Below are positions 23,940-35,735 of a stretch of 64,000 nt of DNA, piece after piece. Numbering within the stretch: position 1 is the stretch's first letter; each line of letters opens with the position of its first letter. Origin of the DNA: Vandiemenella viatica (lineage: Eukaryota > Arthropoda > Insecta > Orthoptera > Morabidae); contig JARYHS010008074.1 of NCBI GenBank assembly GCA_031002005.1, positions 346,046,932 through 346,110,931 of the forward strand, written 5' to 3'. The notes beneath the pieces are model-generated. The model saw only the letters and a list, made by a program, of their open reading frames with translations, did no database searches and was not told where the DNA came from. The position numbers were made by a program, and so were the translations under genes.

Positions 23940-23999
23940 CAAGATGGCGGCACCTATAGAAGTGGTTAGTAGCTGTTCTCCGGAAAAAATTATTTATCT

Positions 24000-25355
24000 T
24001 GTATAAAGTGTGTTTTGTGCAATGAAATAGTAAGAACAGGAATCAGAATGTGCTCCGTAATTCAGAAATGGATCCACGAAGGATGTATAAAAAACTTGGA
24101 AACAACGAGTGGTAAATGTGAGTGCGGTGTGAAAAGCTGTAAGAGAAGCATGGAAGCAGTGGAAAACTACTTCGAGGGAAAAGCAGAATCAGTGATCGAA
24201 GCATTGCAATATGACATATATGCCGCAAATATGCTTGTACAAAAAATGAATAACTTAAAAGCGATAGTAGAAGATGACTTGGAAAGTGCAACAGCAAATA
24301 ACTTTGTTAGGCCTAAAAAGTGTGTGCGCATCAAGACTACTACTCAGTGCTTCAAATTGGAAACAAATAATAAATTTGAACCTCTCTCATCTCACATTCT
24401 CGATAACGAAGTTGAATTTGAAACTGGGTCAGGTAAAAAGTGCAAAAAAATGGAACTGTCGAGAACTATATCACAAAAACATCACGACCGTGTGAACAGT
24501 GTAAATCATCGAGAAAAGAAAAAACATAGCATTTGTTTACTTGCTTCCAGCCATGGACGCGGCCTCGCAGAAATTATTACTGAAATGGATCCAAATTTCA
24601 GAGTCAGTGGTATAGTAAAGCCCGGAGCTCCATTGCGGGAAATAGTAAAAAACTTTAAAAATATGTGGGACTTAAACCTTTGCGACAGCTGTGTGATAAT
24701 AGGCGGTGAAAATGATGTTTACAAAAATGAAGCTAAACAAGCAACCAGATCTTTAGTTGAAACATTAAATCTGATGACCGATATAAATGTTTATGTCACC
24801 AGCATTCCTCATCGATATGACCTAATACCATCATCTTGTGTAAACGAAGAAATAGATACCACAAACAGAAAGTATCAAAAAATATGTAAAGCCTATCCAA
24901 ATGTCGAATTTGTAAATGTAGACTGCCATCGAGAAGAATTTACTAAACATGGGATGCATAGGAACATTAAAGGCAAAGCAGCTTTAGCCAAACAGATACT
25001 GTACCATATAAAAACAAAATGTAATAATTCACAGCACTCAAAAATCGAGATAAAAGAACCAACAGAAGTATGCCAAACAAAAATGACATTACCTGAAAAT
25101 ATGACATGCTCTATTCTGCAGCCTAAAGAAACATATGCACAGATATTATATATAAGCTCCACAGTGAAAACAACCCAAAAAGCAGTGAAAACTAAAGAGG
25201 AACTTAATAGACACACAGTACTATCCCAAGACGACTTAACAGTAAAAGTGGCAACCCAATCGTCTACTAGAAGATCCAGTACCAGACAGAAAGTGTCAAC
25301 ACCAAAAGATGAAAATTTTTTATGGTTCAGCCTGGGGAAACACAAACATCCTTAG
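24000..25355 (+). CDS. LINE ORF1 protein with PHD-like finger and SGNH/GDSL esterase domain
   Basis: The frame opens with CIKCVLCNEIVRTG and WIHEGC, a Cys/His pattern of a PHD-type zinc finger, so the true start lies upstream. An ATG at 23944 (MAAPIEVVSS) is one base out of frame. After a ~100-residue linker comes an SGNH hydrolase fold: ICLLASSHGRGLAEII (nucleophile Ser block), VIIGGENDVYKN (Gly/Asn block) and FTKHGMHRNIKGKAALA (His block). ORF1 proteins with esterase domains are known in CR1/L2 LINEs, where they bind RNA and may interact with lipids or chaperone nucleic acid. The C-terminal ~90 residues are basic and low in structure. About 450 codons are open without a stop. ORF2 follows about 0.1-0.3 kb downstream on the same strand. 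Confidence 0.75.
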   Translation, partial: CIKCVLCNEIVRTGIRMCSVIQKWIHEGCIKNLETTSGKCECGVKSCKRSMEAVENYFEGKAESVIEALQYDIYAANMLVQKMNNLKAIVEDDLESATANNFVRPKKCVRIKTTTQCFKLETNNKFEPLSSHILDNEVEFETGSGKKCKKMELSRTISQKHHDRVNSVNHREKKKHSICLLASSHGRGLAEIITEMDPNFRVSGIVKPGAPLREIVKNFKNMWDLNLCDSCVIIGGENDVYKNEAKQATRSLVETLNLMTDINVYVTSIPHRYDLIPSSCVNEEIDTTNRKYQKICKAYPNVEFVNVDCHREEFTKHGMHRNIKGKAALAKQILYHIKTKCNNSQHSKIEIKEPTEVCQTKMTLPENMTCSILQPKETYAQILYISSTVKTTQKAVKTKEELNRHTVLSQDDLTVKVATQSSTRRSSTRQKVSTPKDENFLWFSLGKHKHP

Positions 25356-25479
25356 TGAGATATTCTCACAACCCACTCAAAGAAGATGGAAACTCATCTG
25401 ATCTGAACAATGATACCCACCTCACTTCAAGTCCACAGGTAAAGCACCTGCGATTTCATAAGTGCAAAACAAACCTCAC

Positions 25480-28385
25480 CAGTTAGCCTCAAAGGAAAAG
25501 TGGGGAAAAAAACTAGAAAGCTGTCTACTCAAATATCTGTTCTTCACCAAAATGTTCAGTGTGTTCGTAACAAAATAAATGAGCTAAATATATCAGTGAC
25601 CTCAAAAAAAACCATTAGTATTGTGTCTAACAGAACACTGGTGTAATTCAAATGAAATTAATTATGTTGATTTTAGGTGGTTATGAAATGGCAAGTTAAT
25701 TACTGCCGAACAAAAGTAAAATGTGGTGGTTCTTGTATATTTATAAAATCTGGTGTAAATTTTAGAAATAGAACTGACCTTATGTCCCTAAATGAGGATA
25801 AAAACTTTGAAGCTTGTGCAATAGAGATTACTGTGGAAGACTCAGTTACCAAAGTTGTAATCATATGTATATATAGGTCACCAAACTCAGATATTGCCAT
25901 ATTCTTCACAAAATTAAGGTTGATCTTAGATAAAGTGCATACTAGGAAAACTAAAATCTTAATTTGTGGTGATATAAACATAAATACTAAAATCAAAGAT
26001 AAGAGTACGATAGATTTGTTAAATATTCTGTATTCATATGGTATTTCCTCCCTGGTAGAAAATGCAACTAGAATTACACTTAATTCTGAATCCATTATTG
26101 ATCATGTCCTAACAAACCTGGATGTAAATTATTGTGATGTAACTGTAGAAAACCTAGGTCTATCTGACCACCATTGTCAAATTATAAATTTAAATCTGGT
26201 AGTTCATGAACAACTCAAGCCAAAAATGTACATCCGTAGATTTCCAAAAGTCAAGGTTTATGAATTCTTAGATGACCTATTAGGCCAGCCATGGGAAGAG
26301 ATTTACACCAAACCAAATGTAAATGAAAAATACAAAAAATTTGCATCTTTTTTTAAATTAAATTTTGAAGAAAAGTTCCCCAAAGTACTCTCAACTTCTG
26401 ATCAAAATAAAAACAAGTGGATTACAAATGGGATAAAAATTTCATCCCAAAATCTCAGGAAAATGTTTATGAAAAGTAATGAACACACCAGCCAGTCTTT
26501 CCTAGATTATCGTAGAACTTATAAAAAAGTGTATCGAAAAGTCCTAGCAGAGGCCAAGAAAAACTACAATAACAGGAAAATTATAAATTCAAGCAATAAA
26601 TCAAAAGCTGTTTGGGATGTAGTAAGAAGGGAAACAGGGAAAACCAAAAAGAAACTAAACTCCTGCCCAATAAAAATCTGTGACACTACGCCAGATAGCG
26701 ACCCAACAGAAATAGCAAACTATGTAAACAATTACTTCTCTAGCATAGCTGCAAAACTTCAGACTAAATTTTCAAATAATCAAACATATAAAAATTGTTA
26801 TATCTCAGTAAATTCTATGGTCCTAAACCCAGTAACAGAGGAAGAGGTGGAAAAAACAGTCCTCAGACTAAAAAATAAAAAATCAACAGGATTGGATGAG
26901 GTGCCCATGTTTCTAATAAAGCAATGTATACATATCCTCCGAGCCCTATTAGCGCACATAATAAATGAGTCTTTCACAACTGGTGTATTTCCTGACTACC
27001 TAAAATTTGCAAAGGTCCTACCTATTTTAAAAAATGGAAGTAATGAACATGTAGAAAATTACCGCCCAATTTCTATACTGTCATCTTTCTCCAAAATTTT
27101 TGAATCACTTATGAAAGATAGGTTAACCAGCTTCCTGAGCAAATATAATATCCTTAGCAAATCTCAGTTTGGTTTTCAGGCAGGAAAAGGTACAACATCA
27201 GCAATAGCACAGTTCACAAAAAATGTACTTGAAGCTCTTGACAGAGGTGATCATGCAGCAAGTCTATTCCTAGACTTTTCAAAAGCCTTTGATACTGTCG
27301 ACCACAACATCCTCATGCAAAAAGTAGAAGCAATAGGTATAAGGGGTAGTGCAAAATCCTGGTTCCAGTCATATTTAACCAACAGAATACAAAAAGTTGA
27401 AATCTCTGCTATCTCGGAAAACTCAAATATTTTATGTAAGTTCCTGTCTGAAACAAGATCTGTAAATATAGGTGTCCCACAGGGAAGTATTCTAGGCCCC
27501 ATATTATTTCTAATTTATGTAAATGATTTTATATCCAGTATCAGTCACGGGGATAAAATTTTATTTGCGGATGACAGTAACATCATCATCAGTGATCCCT
27601 CAGTCGATGAACTCCAGGCTAAAGGAAACGCAGCTCTTATAGAAGTCTTAAACTGGTCCCAAAATAATAAATTGACCCTCAATATAAATAAGACAAGCAG
27701 CATCAAATTCAGTTCACTTAGCAGTGTTCAACAGATAGACTTAAAACTGAACAATGAACACATTGTGTGTGTTGCAAATACAAAGTTTCTGGGAATGACC
27801 ATTGATCACAAATTAAAGTGGAAATGAACATGTACAAATTTTGGGAAAGAAAATATCCACAACCTGTTTTGCACTTAGAATTCTAGCTCCTGTATGCAAT
27901 GATGATTGCCTCAAAATAATATACTTTGCAAACATTCATTCCATAATATCCTATGGAATCATTTTTCTGGGCTTCAAGCAAACAAAATGTAAATACTATT
28001 TTCAAATTACAAAAATAGGTCTGTCAGGATAATAGCAAAAACTTCAAGGAGAACCCATTGTAAGGACATATTTAGAAAATTAGGCATCCTGACTGTTCCA
28101 TCCTGTTATATCTTCAATTCTATAATGTATATAAAAAATAACTTACAAGACTTCACCACAAACAGTTCAGTCCATACATATTCCACAAGGTCAAAAAATG
28201 ATCTACACATAGAGAGGAAATTAAAAAGTAAAACTCTAAATAGTTTTTTCCACAAGGGAGTGAAATTGTATAACAAACTGCCAGTAGAAATTAAGGGAGA
28301 AAAAAAACCAGATATTTTTAAGAAAAGGTTAAAAATGTATCTAGTAAAAAATGCTTATTACTCCGTAGAAGACTATTTAAAGTAG
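25480..28385 (+). pseudogene. LINE ORF2: APE endonuclease and reverse transcriptase
   Basis: The start is frameshifted: QISVLHQNVQCVRNKINEL (about 25530), then LCLTEHWCN in another frame. The 716-codon open frame from 25677 has GGSCIFIK, IICIYRSP, ILICGDININ and LSDHHCQI, which are the endonuclease boxes including SDH. The RT follows with GLDEVPMFLIK, YRPISILSSFSK, LFLDFSKAFDTVDH (motif A), GVPQGSILGPILFLIYVND (motif B') and ILFADDSNIII (FADD catalytic motif). The frame breaks at 27827 in the KFLGMTIDHKLKWK box. Coding resumes to 28385 with RTHCKDIF, YSTRSKNDLHIE, GVKLYNKLPVEI and YYSVEDYLK. All catalytic motifs look intact, so only a few indels separate it from an active enzyme. Confidence 0.85.
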
Positions 28386-28724
28386 TCAAATTATGTAAAA
28401 CACCTGTGTCTATTAAATTAGTAGTTACAGAAAAATTGTACAAATCTTATGTATATTTCTATATGCCTTACATTTATAGTTGAATATCCAAATTGTTCAC
28501 ATTATGTAGTAAAAATTTAAAATGATGAAACCAATATACATGAAAATGTATCATATGGTGAATAAATGAAATGAAATGAAAAAGAGAGTATTTATTGTAT
28601 CACAGATTCCTTTTTTTCCATTGTGCAAAAATTATGAATTCTCAGAAATAAGTTATTACAGAAATTATTGTGTAATAAAGTTCAACCAGTATCCTAAGGA
28701 CAAGAAATATACTTTGATAAGAAG

Positions 28725-29000
28725 CAATTTACAGATTTGATTTTAAATTCTGTCAGCAGTTTTGGTAAATTATTCCAGTCCCTCATTCCTTATTTGTGAA
28801 AGAAAATCTTCTGAAATTAAATGCCAGCTTGTGGTCATGGTCATCTTTTCCCTTCCATGCACTACTCTAAATTCTTCCACCAATATCTTTCAACACCTTA
28901 TACCTTGTACACTCTCTTGAACCCACTCCTGTCTTCCAATGTGTCTAACTCTATTATCATATCAGTTACTAACTGCACTCTGTAGCAATGTTCACAGAAA
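28725..29000 (-). pseudogene. LINE C-terminal fragment
   Basis: Minus-strand frames give DHDHKLAFNFRRFSF, then RDWNNLPKLLTEFK. This is the FF..R....WN.LP terminal pattern of CR1-like LINEs and is close to the end of the LINE at 37741-39010 (RDWNKLPREVMND). It is frameshifted and short. The gap from 28584 to 28724 is plain AT-rich DNA. Confidence 0.45.
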
Positions 29001-29153
29001 ATAATAAACACAACCATTTAGGCTACATAATAAAGCAATACAGAGTGATTAACCAATATTTAAAATAAAAATCAAAACCATCCACTCAAGTGAGTAACTG
29101 TGCAAATAGATTTAGGCTCTAAGGGAGTTGCCAACTTTGAAAATTACTACTTA

Positions 29154-29468
29154 GGGATTGTGCGTAAACTATGTGGCTCGGTCTAGGTGGGAGGCTGGAA
29201 AGCTACGTGGGGGAGGGGGGGATTCCGAGCCAGGCCACGTAGCCTCTCTTTCATATTATTTGTCACAGTTAAAATGAGATACAGAACAAACAGAAGCATG
29301 TAAATATTTATTTCTATCATTTAATTATCCTCAGATGTAAGTTACGCTAGTCTAACAAGAGAAAACCGTACAAAATGTCTTCTGGAATCAATATGGAAAA
29401 AAGCTACGTGGGGGGGGGGGGGGTTCACAGGAACCTAAAAAGGAGCTAGGTGGTTTATACACGCTCCC
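29154..29468. mobile_element. TTA-flanked MITE
   Basis: The left end is GGGATTGTGCGTAAACTATG, and the right end, reverse complemented, is GGGAGCGTGTATAAACCACC. TTA flanks both (29151-29153 and 29469-29471). It is 315 bp long, with two poly-G tracts each preceded by agctacgtgg in the same orientation. The ends resemble those of the element at 21347 only in layout, so it is a separate family. Confidence 0.6.
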
Positions 29469-29564
29469 TTAATAGAAAAAAAATCATTTACTTTTATAAC
29501 CAATAGTAAAGTTTTAAAACTGTGATTATTGGATAAAGGAAACAAAGAAACTGCCGCGAGGCAC

Positions 29565-32381
29565 TGAAAATAAGATAGGATAGGGAAAATAAACAGTTAC
29601 CCGTCACTTACCACAGATGAAGGCAGGAGGGCGAGACACGTAAAAACACAAAAACAAAAGAATAACACAATATTTCGATTTTTTAGTCTTCCTCATGTAG
29701 GAGGCGAGACATATGGCAGGAGGAAAGATGTGGTCACATCCGAGCCTGCCACATGAATGAAGCACAGGCGGAAAACGCGTGGTAGTGGAAGAATTGCCGG
29801 GAGGGGGGGGGGGGGGGGTAGGGAATAGGCTTGACCAGCGATAAAAGTGAAACAAATGAATATAATGTCTGTGTAGTTCAAAAAGTTATAATTGAGAATA
29901 AAGGGAGATAGAATAATTTAAAAAATATATATATATATATATACAAAAAATAATAAAATAAATAAATAAAGAGGAAAATATATATATATATATATAAAAT
30001 TATAAATAACTGTAAAATGAAATGAGAGTTAGCAAGTGACAGGTTTAACGTAGGTTTAGGCCAGGGGTGTGTCTGGTGTCAAGGATATGTTGATAGGCTA
30101 GTTCCCATCTGCGGAGTTCTGAAGGGGTGGTGGTATTTGGAAAAACTCTAATAGCTCTGACTGTGAAACAGGTGTTGAGGTTGTTTGAATTATGGAAGTT
30201 CGCATGAATTGCCACGGGATGGTCTGGGTTGGAAGTATAAACTGTTTGCCTGTGGCCATTCATTCTGTAGGAAAGTTGTTGAGTGGTGAGACCAATGTAA
30301 GAGGCAGTGCAGTGGATGCAGGTGAGTTGGTAAATAAGGTGAGTGGTAGCACATGTGGCATGTCCAATTATAGGGAAAGATTCGCCTGTGACAGGATTAG
30401 AGTAAGTAGTGGTGGCAGGGTGCATGCTGCAAGTTTTACAGCGGGGTCTGTTACACGGGAAAGATCCCTGTGGAGGTCTAGGGGAGTCGGCAGGTAAATA
30501 CTTGTGGACCAAGATGTTGTACAGATTGGGCGGTCTGCTGAAGCAAGTGGTAGGATTTTGGGAAGGAGGAGACACATTTCAGGGAAGGAACGTAAGAAAT
30601 CATGCCCACGGCGGAGTATCTGGTTGACAGATTCCAGGCCAGGAAAGAACTGGGTGACAAGTGTTGGACCACGGTCAGCTTTAGGAGGTGCAGAACGAGG
30701 GTTGTGGGTGATGGCACTGGAAATTCGATTTTCCACCAGATCATGGGGGTATTGGCGGGAAACAAGGGCTTGGGATAGTTTTTTGGAGTAACTGGAGATT
30801 GATTCATGATCAGAACAGATGCGTCTGCCACGGGTTGCAAGGCTGTATGGGAGGGAACGTTTAATGTGGAAGGGGTGACAACTGTCAAAGTGTAGGTATT
30901 GTTGTAAATTGGTCGGTTTAATGTGTACTGAGGTATGGAGGGTCCCCTGTCGTAGGGTGATATCTACGTCAAGGAAGGTGATACAGGTGTGGGAATATGA
31001 CCATGTGAAATTGATGGAGTGATTATCATTTAGTGAGTTGAGGAAGTCTAGGAGGTGGTCCTCCCGTGGGTCCAGATCATAAATATATCATCTATGTATC
31101 TGAACCACACGAGGGGACTGAGGGGGGAATTCTTCAGAAAAATATTTTCCAGACGGCCCAGGAAAAGGTTAGCATAGGACGGGGCCATGCGGGTACCCAT
31201 GGCAGTGCCGCGTATCTGGTGGTAAATCTGGGAGTTGAAGGAGAAATAGTTTTTGGAGAGGATAAAGTTGGCAAGGGATATGAGAAAGGATGTTCTGGGA
31301 AGACTGTTTGGAGGGCACATATCCAAGAAGTGCTGAAGGGAACTGAGGCCTTCAAGGTGGGGAATATTGGTGTACAAGGAGGTTACGTCAATTGAAACAA
31401 GGAGGGAGTCTGGTGGTAGAGGACTGGGGACTTTTGACAGACGTTCCAAAAAATGTTGTGTGTCTTTGATGTAAGATGGAAGGTTCTGCACAAAAGGTTG
31501 GAGGTGTTGATCCACCAAGGCTGAAATTCGTTCAGTGGGGGAACCATAGGCCGCAACTATAGGTCGTCCCGGATTGCCAGCCTTGTGTATCTTGGGGAGA
31601 AGGTACAAAGTAGGTGTGCGGGGATTTTGAGGGGTGAGAAGGGATAAGGATTGTGACGAAAGACCTTGTAAGGGGCCTAGGAGGTCCAGGAAGGAGCGAA
31701 TTTCGAGGCAGACGGAAGAGGTGGGATCTGTGGCATGTGGACGATAGGTATTGGTATCAGTGAGCTGTTTAAGGGCCTCCGCATCGTAGTCACTGCGGTC
31801 CATGACCACGGTGGTGGAGCCCTTGTCTGCTGGGAGGATAATGATATTTTTGTTATTGGACAGTTCTCTCATGGCCTGGATTTCAGTAGGGTTGAGGTTA
31901 TTGGAGTTGGGAATAGAATTGAGGAAAGATTTTGAGGATAAGGTCGATGTAAGGAAGTCTTGGAACAGGAGGAGGGGATGATTTTGGGGAAGTGGAGGAG
32001 GGTCAAGTTGGGATGGTGGTTTGAACTACTCTAAGCTGGACTCAATCTCACCTCGGCGGCTGTCACTCTCCGTTGTGGTAGCAAAGTGATACCGCCAGCG
32101 GAGTGTGCGGCAGAAAGCAAGCGAGTCCCGGACCAGAGCAGCATGGTCGAACTTAGGAATAGGCGAGAAGGAAAGTCCCTTGGAGAGGATAGAGAGTTGT
32201 GGTTCAGACAAGGACGTGGACGAGAGGTTGACCACTGACCGTTGTGGTGTGTCTACAGGTCGGGCAGTGGCACGAGGGATGGGTGGTAATGGAGGTGGGT
32301 GTGGCATATTAAAAATGTGGGCAAGACATGGGACTTTGGCAACCAGGGGAGGAGGTGGTGAGTGCTGCCTATGTGAAGGAT
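29565..32381 (-). pseudogene. Penelope-like element, truncated inverted copy with frameshifts
   Basis: The minus strand carries the RT and GIY-YIG parts of the neighbouring intact protein. The RT frame (31048-31872) runs from MRELSNNKNIIILPADKG to FRYIDDIFMIWTHG. There a one-base loss in a G run (gggg to ggg near 31073) shifts the frame. Near 30545 about 11 bases present in the plus copy are missing, shifting it again before the GIY-YIG part (30045-30575, LIYQLTCIHCTASYIGL). The first ~150 codons and the 5' UTR are absent: homology stops at 32381, which pairs with 33385. The near-identity with the other copy suggests they inserted together. Confidence 0.8.
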
Positions 32382-32948
32382 TTTTTCGTAATATTTATTT
32401 TCTTCCCGCTCTTACGGTTACCGCGTGTGTTTCAATTCTTATTCCGTTTCATTTCCCGGGTATTGTTGCCGGTTGGGCTACTAAACAATACACATATATA
32501 TATTTTCCTATCCTTGTTCTGTGCTTTTCCCGGAATTAGTATCAATACTGCCGGCGCCGTTCTAACTAACCTCACTTTTTTTTTTTTTTTTTAATCGGCA
32601 TTTCAGTAAACGAACTATTTTCACCGTTTTCACTATCTGCCTGCTCAGTTTATTGTCGGTGTAGTGACCAAGCATTACATTTCTTATTGTTTACTGGTTT
32701 TATAATTTTTCTTATTATATATTTTTTTTTTTCCGGTGATTTTTGGTACCGTTTAAATAATAAAATTGATTTTTCTGTTGTGCCTGTGGCCGCTTAAATT
32801 GCAATTTCAAATATTCCCCCCCCCCCATTTTCATATTTATTTCTATTTATTTATTTATCACCCTCTTCATTGTGGCTCTCTGACCTACTGACCATTATCT
32901 TCCTAACTGGTGGTGTGCTGTTGTTCCTTCCATAAACTTCTTATAATC
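32382..32948 (+). other. 5' leader of the intact Penelope-like element
   Basis: This unpaired sequence lies between the inverted arms and the start codon. It contains no open frame of note, a poly-T tract near 32577-32592, a poly-C tract near 32817-32826, and a GTG at 32910 in frame with the long ORF. It is presumed leader by position. Confidence 0.45.
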
Positions 32949-35735
32949 ATGTCTTCAATTTACCATTACTTGAAACAATTCCGTTTTCATGCCATCCACT
33001 TCACTAGACTCCACTCCCATATACTTTTCCTTCAATCATGCCTCTCTTTCAACATACCCCCCAATGGCCTGACAATAAAACTACCAGTCTCCGGCTGCCA
33101 CCCACAACTCCACCAAACTCTCCATGCTTTTCGTTTCACACAATCGCTTACTCTCACCCATATTGTTCTCCAGCAATATCTACTAAAAGCCCAGCAACAT
33201 TCGATTCAACTTTCGTCTTTCCACAAGATTCTTTGTCTAATGCATCCCTCCCCAACTCAACATCTTAAACAAATTCTCACAGAGTGCAGACAGTTGCAAC
33301 AGAAATGTGCACAAAAACATCTGCTAAAGCTATCTAATCTATTGAAAAGCTACCTTGTTTTAGGCCTGTCTCTTCCTTACCAACATCCTTCACATAGGCA
33401 GCACTCACCACCTCCTCCCCTGGTTGCCAAAGTCCCATGTCTTGCCCACATTTTTAATATGCCACACCCACCTCCATTACCACCCATCCCTCGTGCCACT
33501 GCCCGACCTGTAGACACACCACAACGGTCAGTGGTCAACCTCTCGTCCACGTCCTTGTCTGAACCACAACTCTCTATCCTCTCCAAGGGACTTTCCTTCT
33601 CGCCTATTCCTAAGTTCGACCATGCTGCTCTGGTCCGGGACTCGCTTGCTTTCTGCCGCACACTCCGCTGGCGGTATCACTTTGCTACCACAACGGAGAG
33701 TGACAGCCGCCGAGGTGAGATTGAGTCCAGCTTAGAGCAGTTCAAACCACCATCCCAACTTGACCCTCCTCCACTTCCCCAAAATCATCCCCTCCTCCTG
33801 TTCCAAGACTTCCTTACATCGACCTTATCCTCAAAATCTTTCCTCAATTCTATTCCCAACTCCAATAACCTCAACCCTACTGAAATCCGGGCCATGAGAG
33901 AACTGTCCAATAACAAAAATATCATTATCCTCCCAGCAGACAAGGGCTCCACCACCGTGGTCATGGACCGCAGTGACTACGATGCGGAGGCCCTTAAACA
34001 GCTCTCTGATACCAATACCTATCGTCCACATGCCACAGATCCCACCTCTTCCGTCTGCCTCGAAATTCGCTCCTTCCTGGACCTCCTAGGCCCCTTACAA
34101 GGTCTTTCGTCACAATCCTTATCCCTTCTCACCCCTCAAAATCCCCGCACACCTACTTTGTACCTTCTCCCCAAGATACACAAGGCTGGCAATCCGGGAC
34201 GACCTATAGTTGCGGCCTATGGTTCCCCCACTGAACGAATTTCAGCCTTGGTGGATCAACACCTCCAACCTTTTGTGCAGAACCTTCCATCTTACATCAA
34301 AGACACACCACATTTTTTGGAACGTCTGTCAAAAGTCCCCAGTCCTCTACCACCAGACTCCCTCCTTGTTTCAATTGACGTAACCTCCTTGTACACCAAT
34401 ATTCCCCACCTTGAAGGCCTCAGTTCCCTTCAGCACTTCTTGGATATGCGCCCTCCAAACAGTCTTCCCAGAACATCCTTTCTCATATCCCTTGCCAACT
34501 TTATCCTCTCCAAAAACTATTTCTCCTTCAACTCCCAGATTTACCACCAGATACGCGGCACTGCCATGGGTACCCGCATGGCCCCGTCCTATGCTAACCT
34601 TTTCCTGGGCCGTCTGGAAAATATTTTTCTGAAGAATTCCCCCCTCAGTCCCCTCGTGTGGTTCAGATACATAGATGATATATTTATGATCTGGACCCAC
34701 GGGGAGGACCACTTCCTAGACTTCCTCAACTCACTAAATGATAATCACTCCATCAATTTCACATGGTCATATTCCCACACCTGTATCACCTTCCTTGACG
34801 TAGATATCACCCTACGACAGGGGACCCTCCATACCTCAGTACACATTAAACCGACCAATTTACAACAATACCTACACTTTGACAGTTGTCACCCCTTCCA
34901 CATTAAACGTTCCCTCCCATACAGCCTTGCAACCCGTGGCAGACGCATCTGTTCTGATCATGAATCAATCTCCAGTTACTCCAAAAAACTATCCCAAGCC
35001 CTTGTTTCCCGCCAATACCCCCATGATCTGGTGGAAAATCAAATTTCCAGTGCCATCACCCACAACCCTCGTTCTGCACCTCCTAAAGCTGACCGTGGTC
35101 CAACACTTGTCACCCAGTTCTTTCCTGGCCTGGAATCTGTCAACCAGATACTCCGCCGTGGGCATGATTTCTTACGTTCCTTCCCTGAAATGCGTCTCCT
35201 CCTTCCCAAAATCCTACCCACTGCTCCCCGCACTTGCTTCAGCAGACCGCCCAATCTGTACAACATCTTGGTCCACAAGTATTTACCTGCCGACTCCCCT
35301 AGACCTCCACAGGGATCTTTCCCGTGTAACAGACCCCGCTGTAAAACTTGCAGCATGCACCCTGCCACCACTACTTACTCTAATCCTGTCACAGGCGAAT
35401 CTTTCCCTATAATTGGACATGCCACATGTGCTACCACTCACCTTATTTACCAACTCACCTGCATCCACTGCACTGCCTCTTACATTGGTCTCACCACTCA
35501 ACAACTTTCCTACAGAATGAATGGCCACAGGCAAACAGTTTATACTTCCAACCCAGACCATCCCGTGGCAATTCATGCGAACTTCCATAATTCAAACAAC
35601 CTCAACACCTGTTTCACAGTCAGAGCTATTAGAGTTTTTCCAAATACCACCACCCCTTCAGAACTCCGCAGATGGGAACTAGCCTATCAACATATCCTTG
35701 ACACCAGACACACCCCTGGCCTAAACCTACGTTAA
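32949..35735 (+). CDS. Penelope-like reverse transcriptase with GIY-YIG endonuclease
   Basis: This is an uninterrupted frame of about 929 codons from ATG at 32949 (an in-frame GTG lies 13 codons upstream). The N-terminal ~330 residues form the variable extension. The RT domain follows: ILPADKGSTTVVMD, LYLLPKIHKAGNPGRPIV, SIDVTSLYTNIP (motif A Asp), GTAMGTRMAPSYANLFLG (motif B') and FRYIDDIFMIW (YxDD). FLDVDITL comes after the palm. The linker has a Cys cluster (CNRPRCKTC). The C terminus is a GIY-YIG nuclease with LIYQLTCIHCTASYIGLT, YRMNGHR and ELRRWELAYQHIL (catalytic Glu). Such proteins nick target DNA and reverse transcribe the element RNA. All key residues expected are present, so this copy may still be coding-competent. 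The copy forms the plus arm of the inverted pair. Confidence 0.9.
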   Translation: MSSIYHYLKQFRFHAIHFTRLHSHILFLQSCLSFNIPPNGLTIKLPVSGCHPQLHQTLHAFRFTQSLTLTHIVLQQYLLKAQQHSIQLSSFHKILCLMHPSPTQHLKQILTECRQLQQKCAQKHLLKLSNLLKSYLVLGLSLPYQHPSHRQHSPPPPLVAKVPCLAHIFNMPHPPPLPPIPRATARPVDTPQRSVVNLSSTSLSEPQLSILSKGLSFSPIPKFDHAALVRDSLAFCRTLRWRYHFATTTESDSRRGEIESSLEQFKPPSQLDPPPLPQNHPLLLFQDFLTSTLSSKSFLNSIPNSNNLNPTEIRAMRELSNNKNIIILPADKGSTTVVMDRSDYDAEALKQLSDTNTYRPHATDPTSSVCLEIRSFLDLLGPLQGLSSQSLSLLTPQNPRTPTLYLLPKIHKAGNPGRPIVAAYGSPTERISALVDQHLQPFVQNLPSYIKDTPHFLERLSKVPSPLPPDSLLVSIDVTSLYTNIPHLEGLSSLQHFLDMRPPNSLPRTSFLISLANFILSKNYFSFNSQIYHQIRGTAMGTRMAPSYANLFLGRLENIFLKNSPLSPLVWFRYIDDIFMIWTHGEDHFLDFLNSLNDNHSINFTWSYSHTCITFLDVDITLRQGTLHTSVHIKPTNLQQYLHFDSCHPFHIKRSLPYSLATRGRRICSDHESISSYSKKLSQALVSRQYPHDLVENQISSAITHNPRSAPPKADRGPTLVTQFFPGLESVNQILRRGHDFLRSFPEMRLLLPKILPTAPRTCFSRPPNLYNILVHKYLPADSPRPPQGSFPCNRPRCKTCSMHPATTTYSNPVTGESFPIIGHATCATTHLIYQLTCIHCTASYIGLTTQQLSYRMNGHRQTVYTSNPDHPVAIHANFHNSNNLNTCFTVRAIRVFPNTTTPSELRRWELAYQHILDTRHTPGLNLR

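Larger units (their letters stand above)
23940..28583 (+). mobile_element. Nearly full-length CR1/L2-like LINE
   Basis: Two consecutive plus-strand coding regions (ORF1 with PHD-like finger and esterase, ORF2 with endonuclease and RT) are followed by a short 3' UTR. The tail is aaatgaaatgaaatgaaaaa. Short tandem-repeat tails, rather than poly-A, are usual for CR1/L2 elements. Only a few frame disruptions are visible (near 24000, 25600-25680, 27828 and 28020-28100). It is therefore the least decayed LINE in the window, although not intact. The 5' boundary is set by aagatggcggcacc near 23941 and is approximate. Confidence 0.75.

Noticed and set aside
32105..32539. Plus-strand frames over the inverted Penelope copy (also 31066-31395, 30192-30497)
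   Set aside because: They are antisense shadows of the RT/GIY-YIG coding strand and mirror frames on the other arm.
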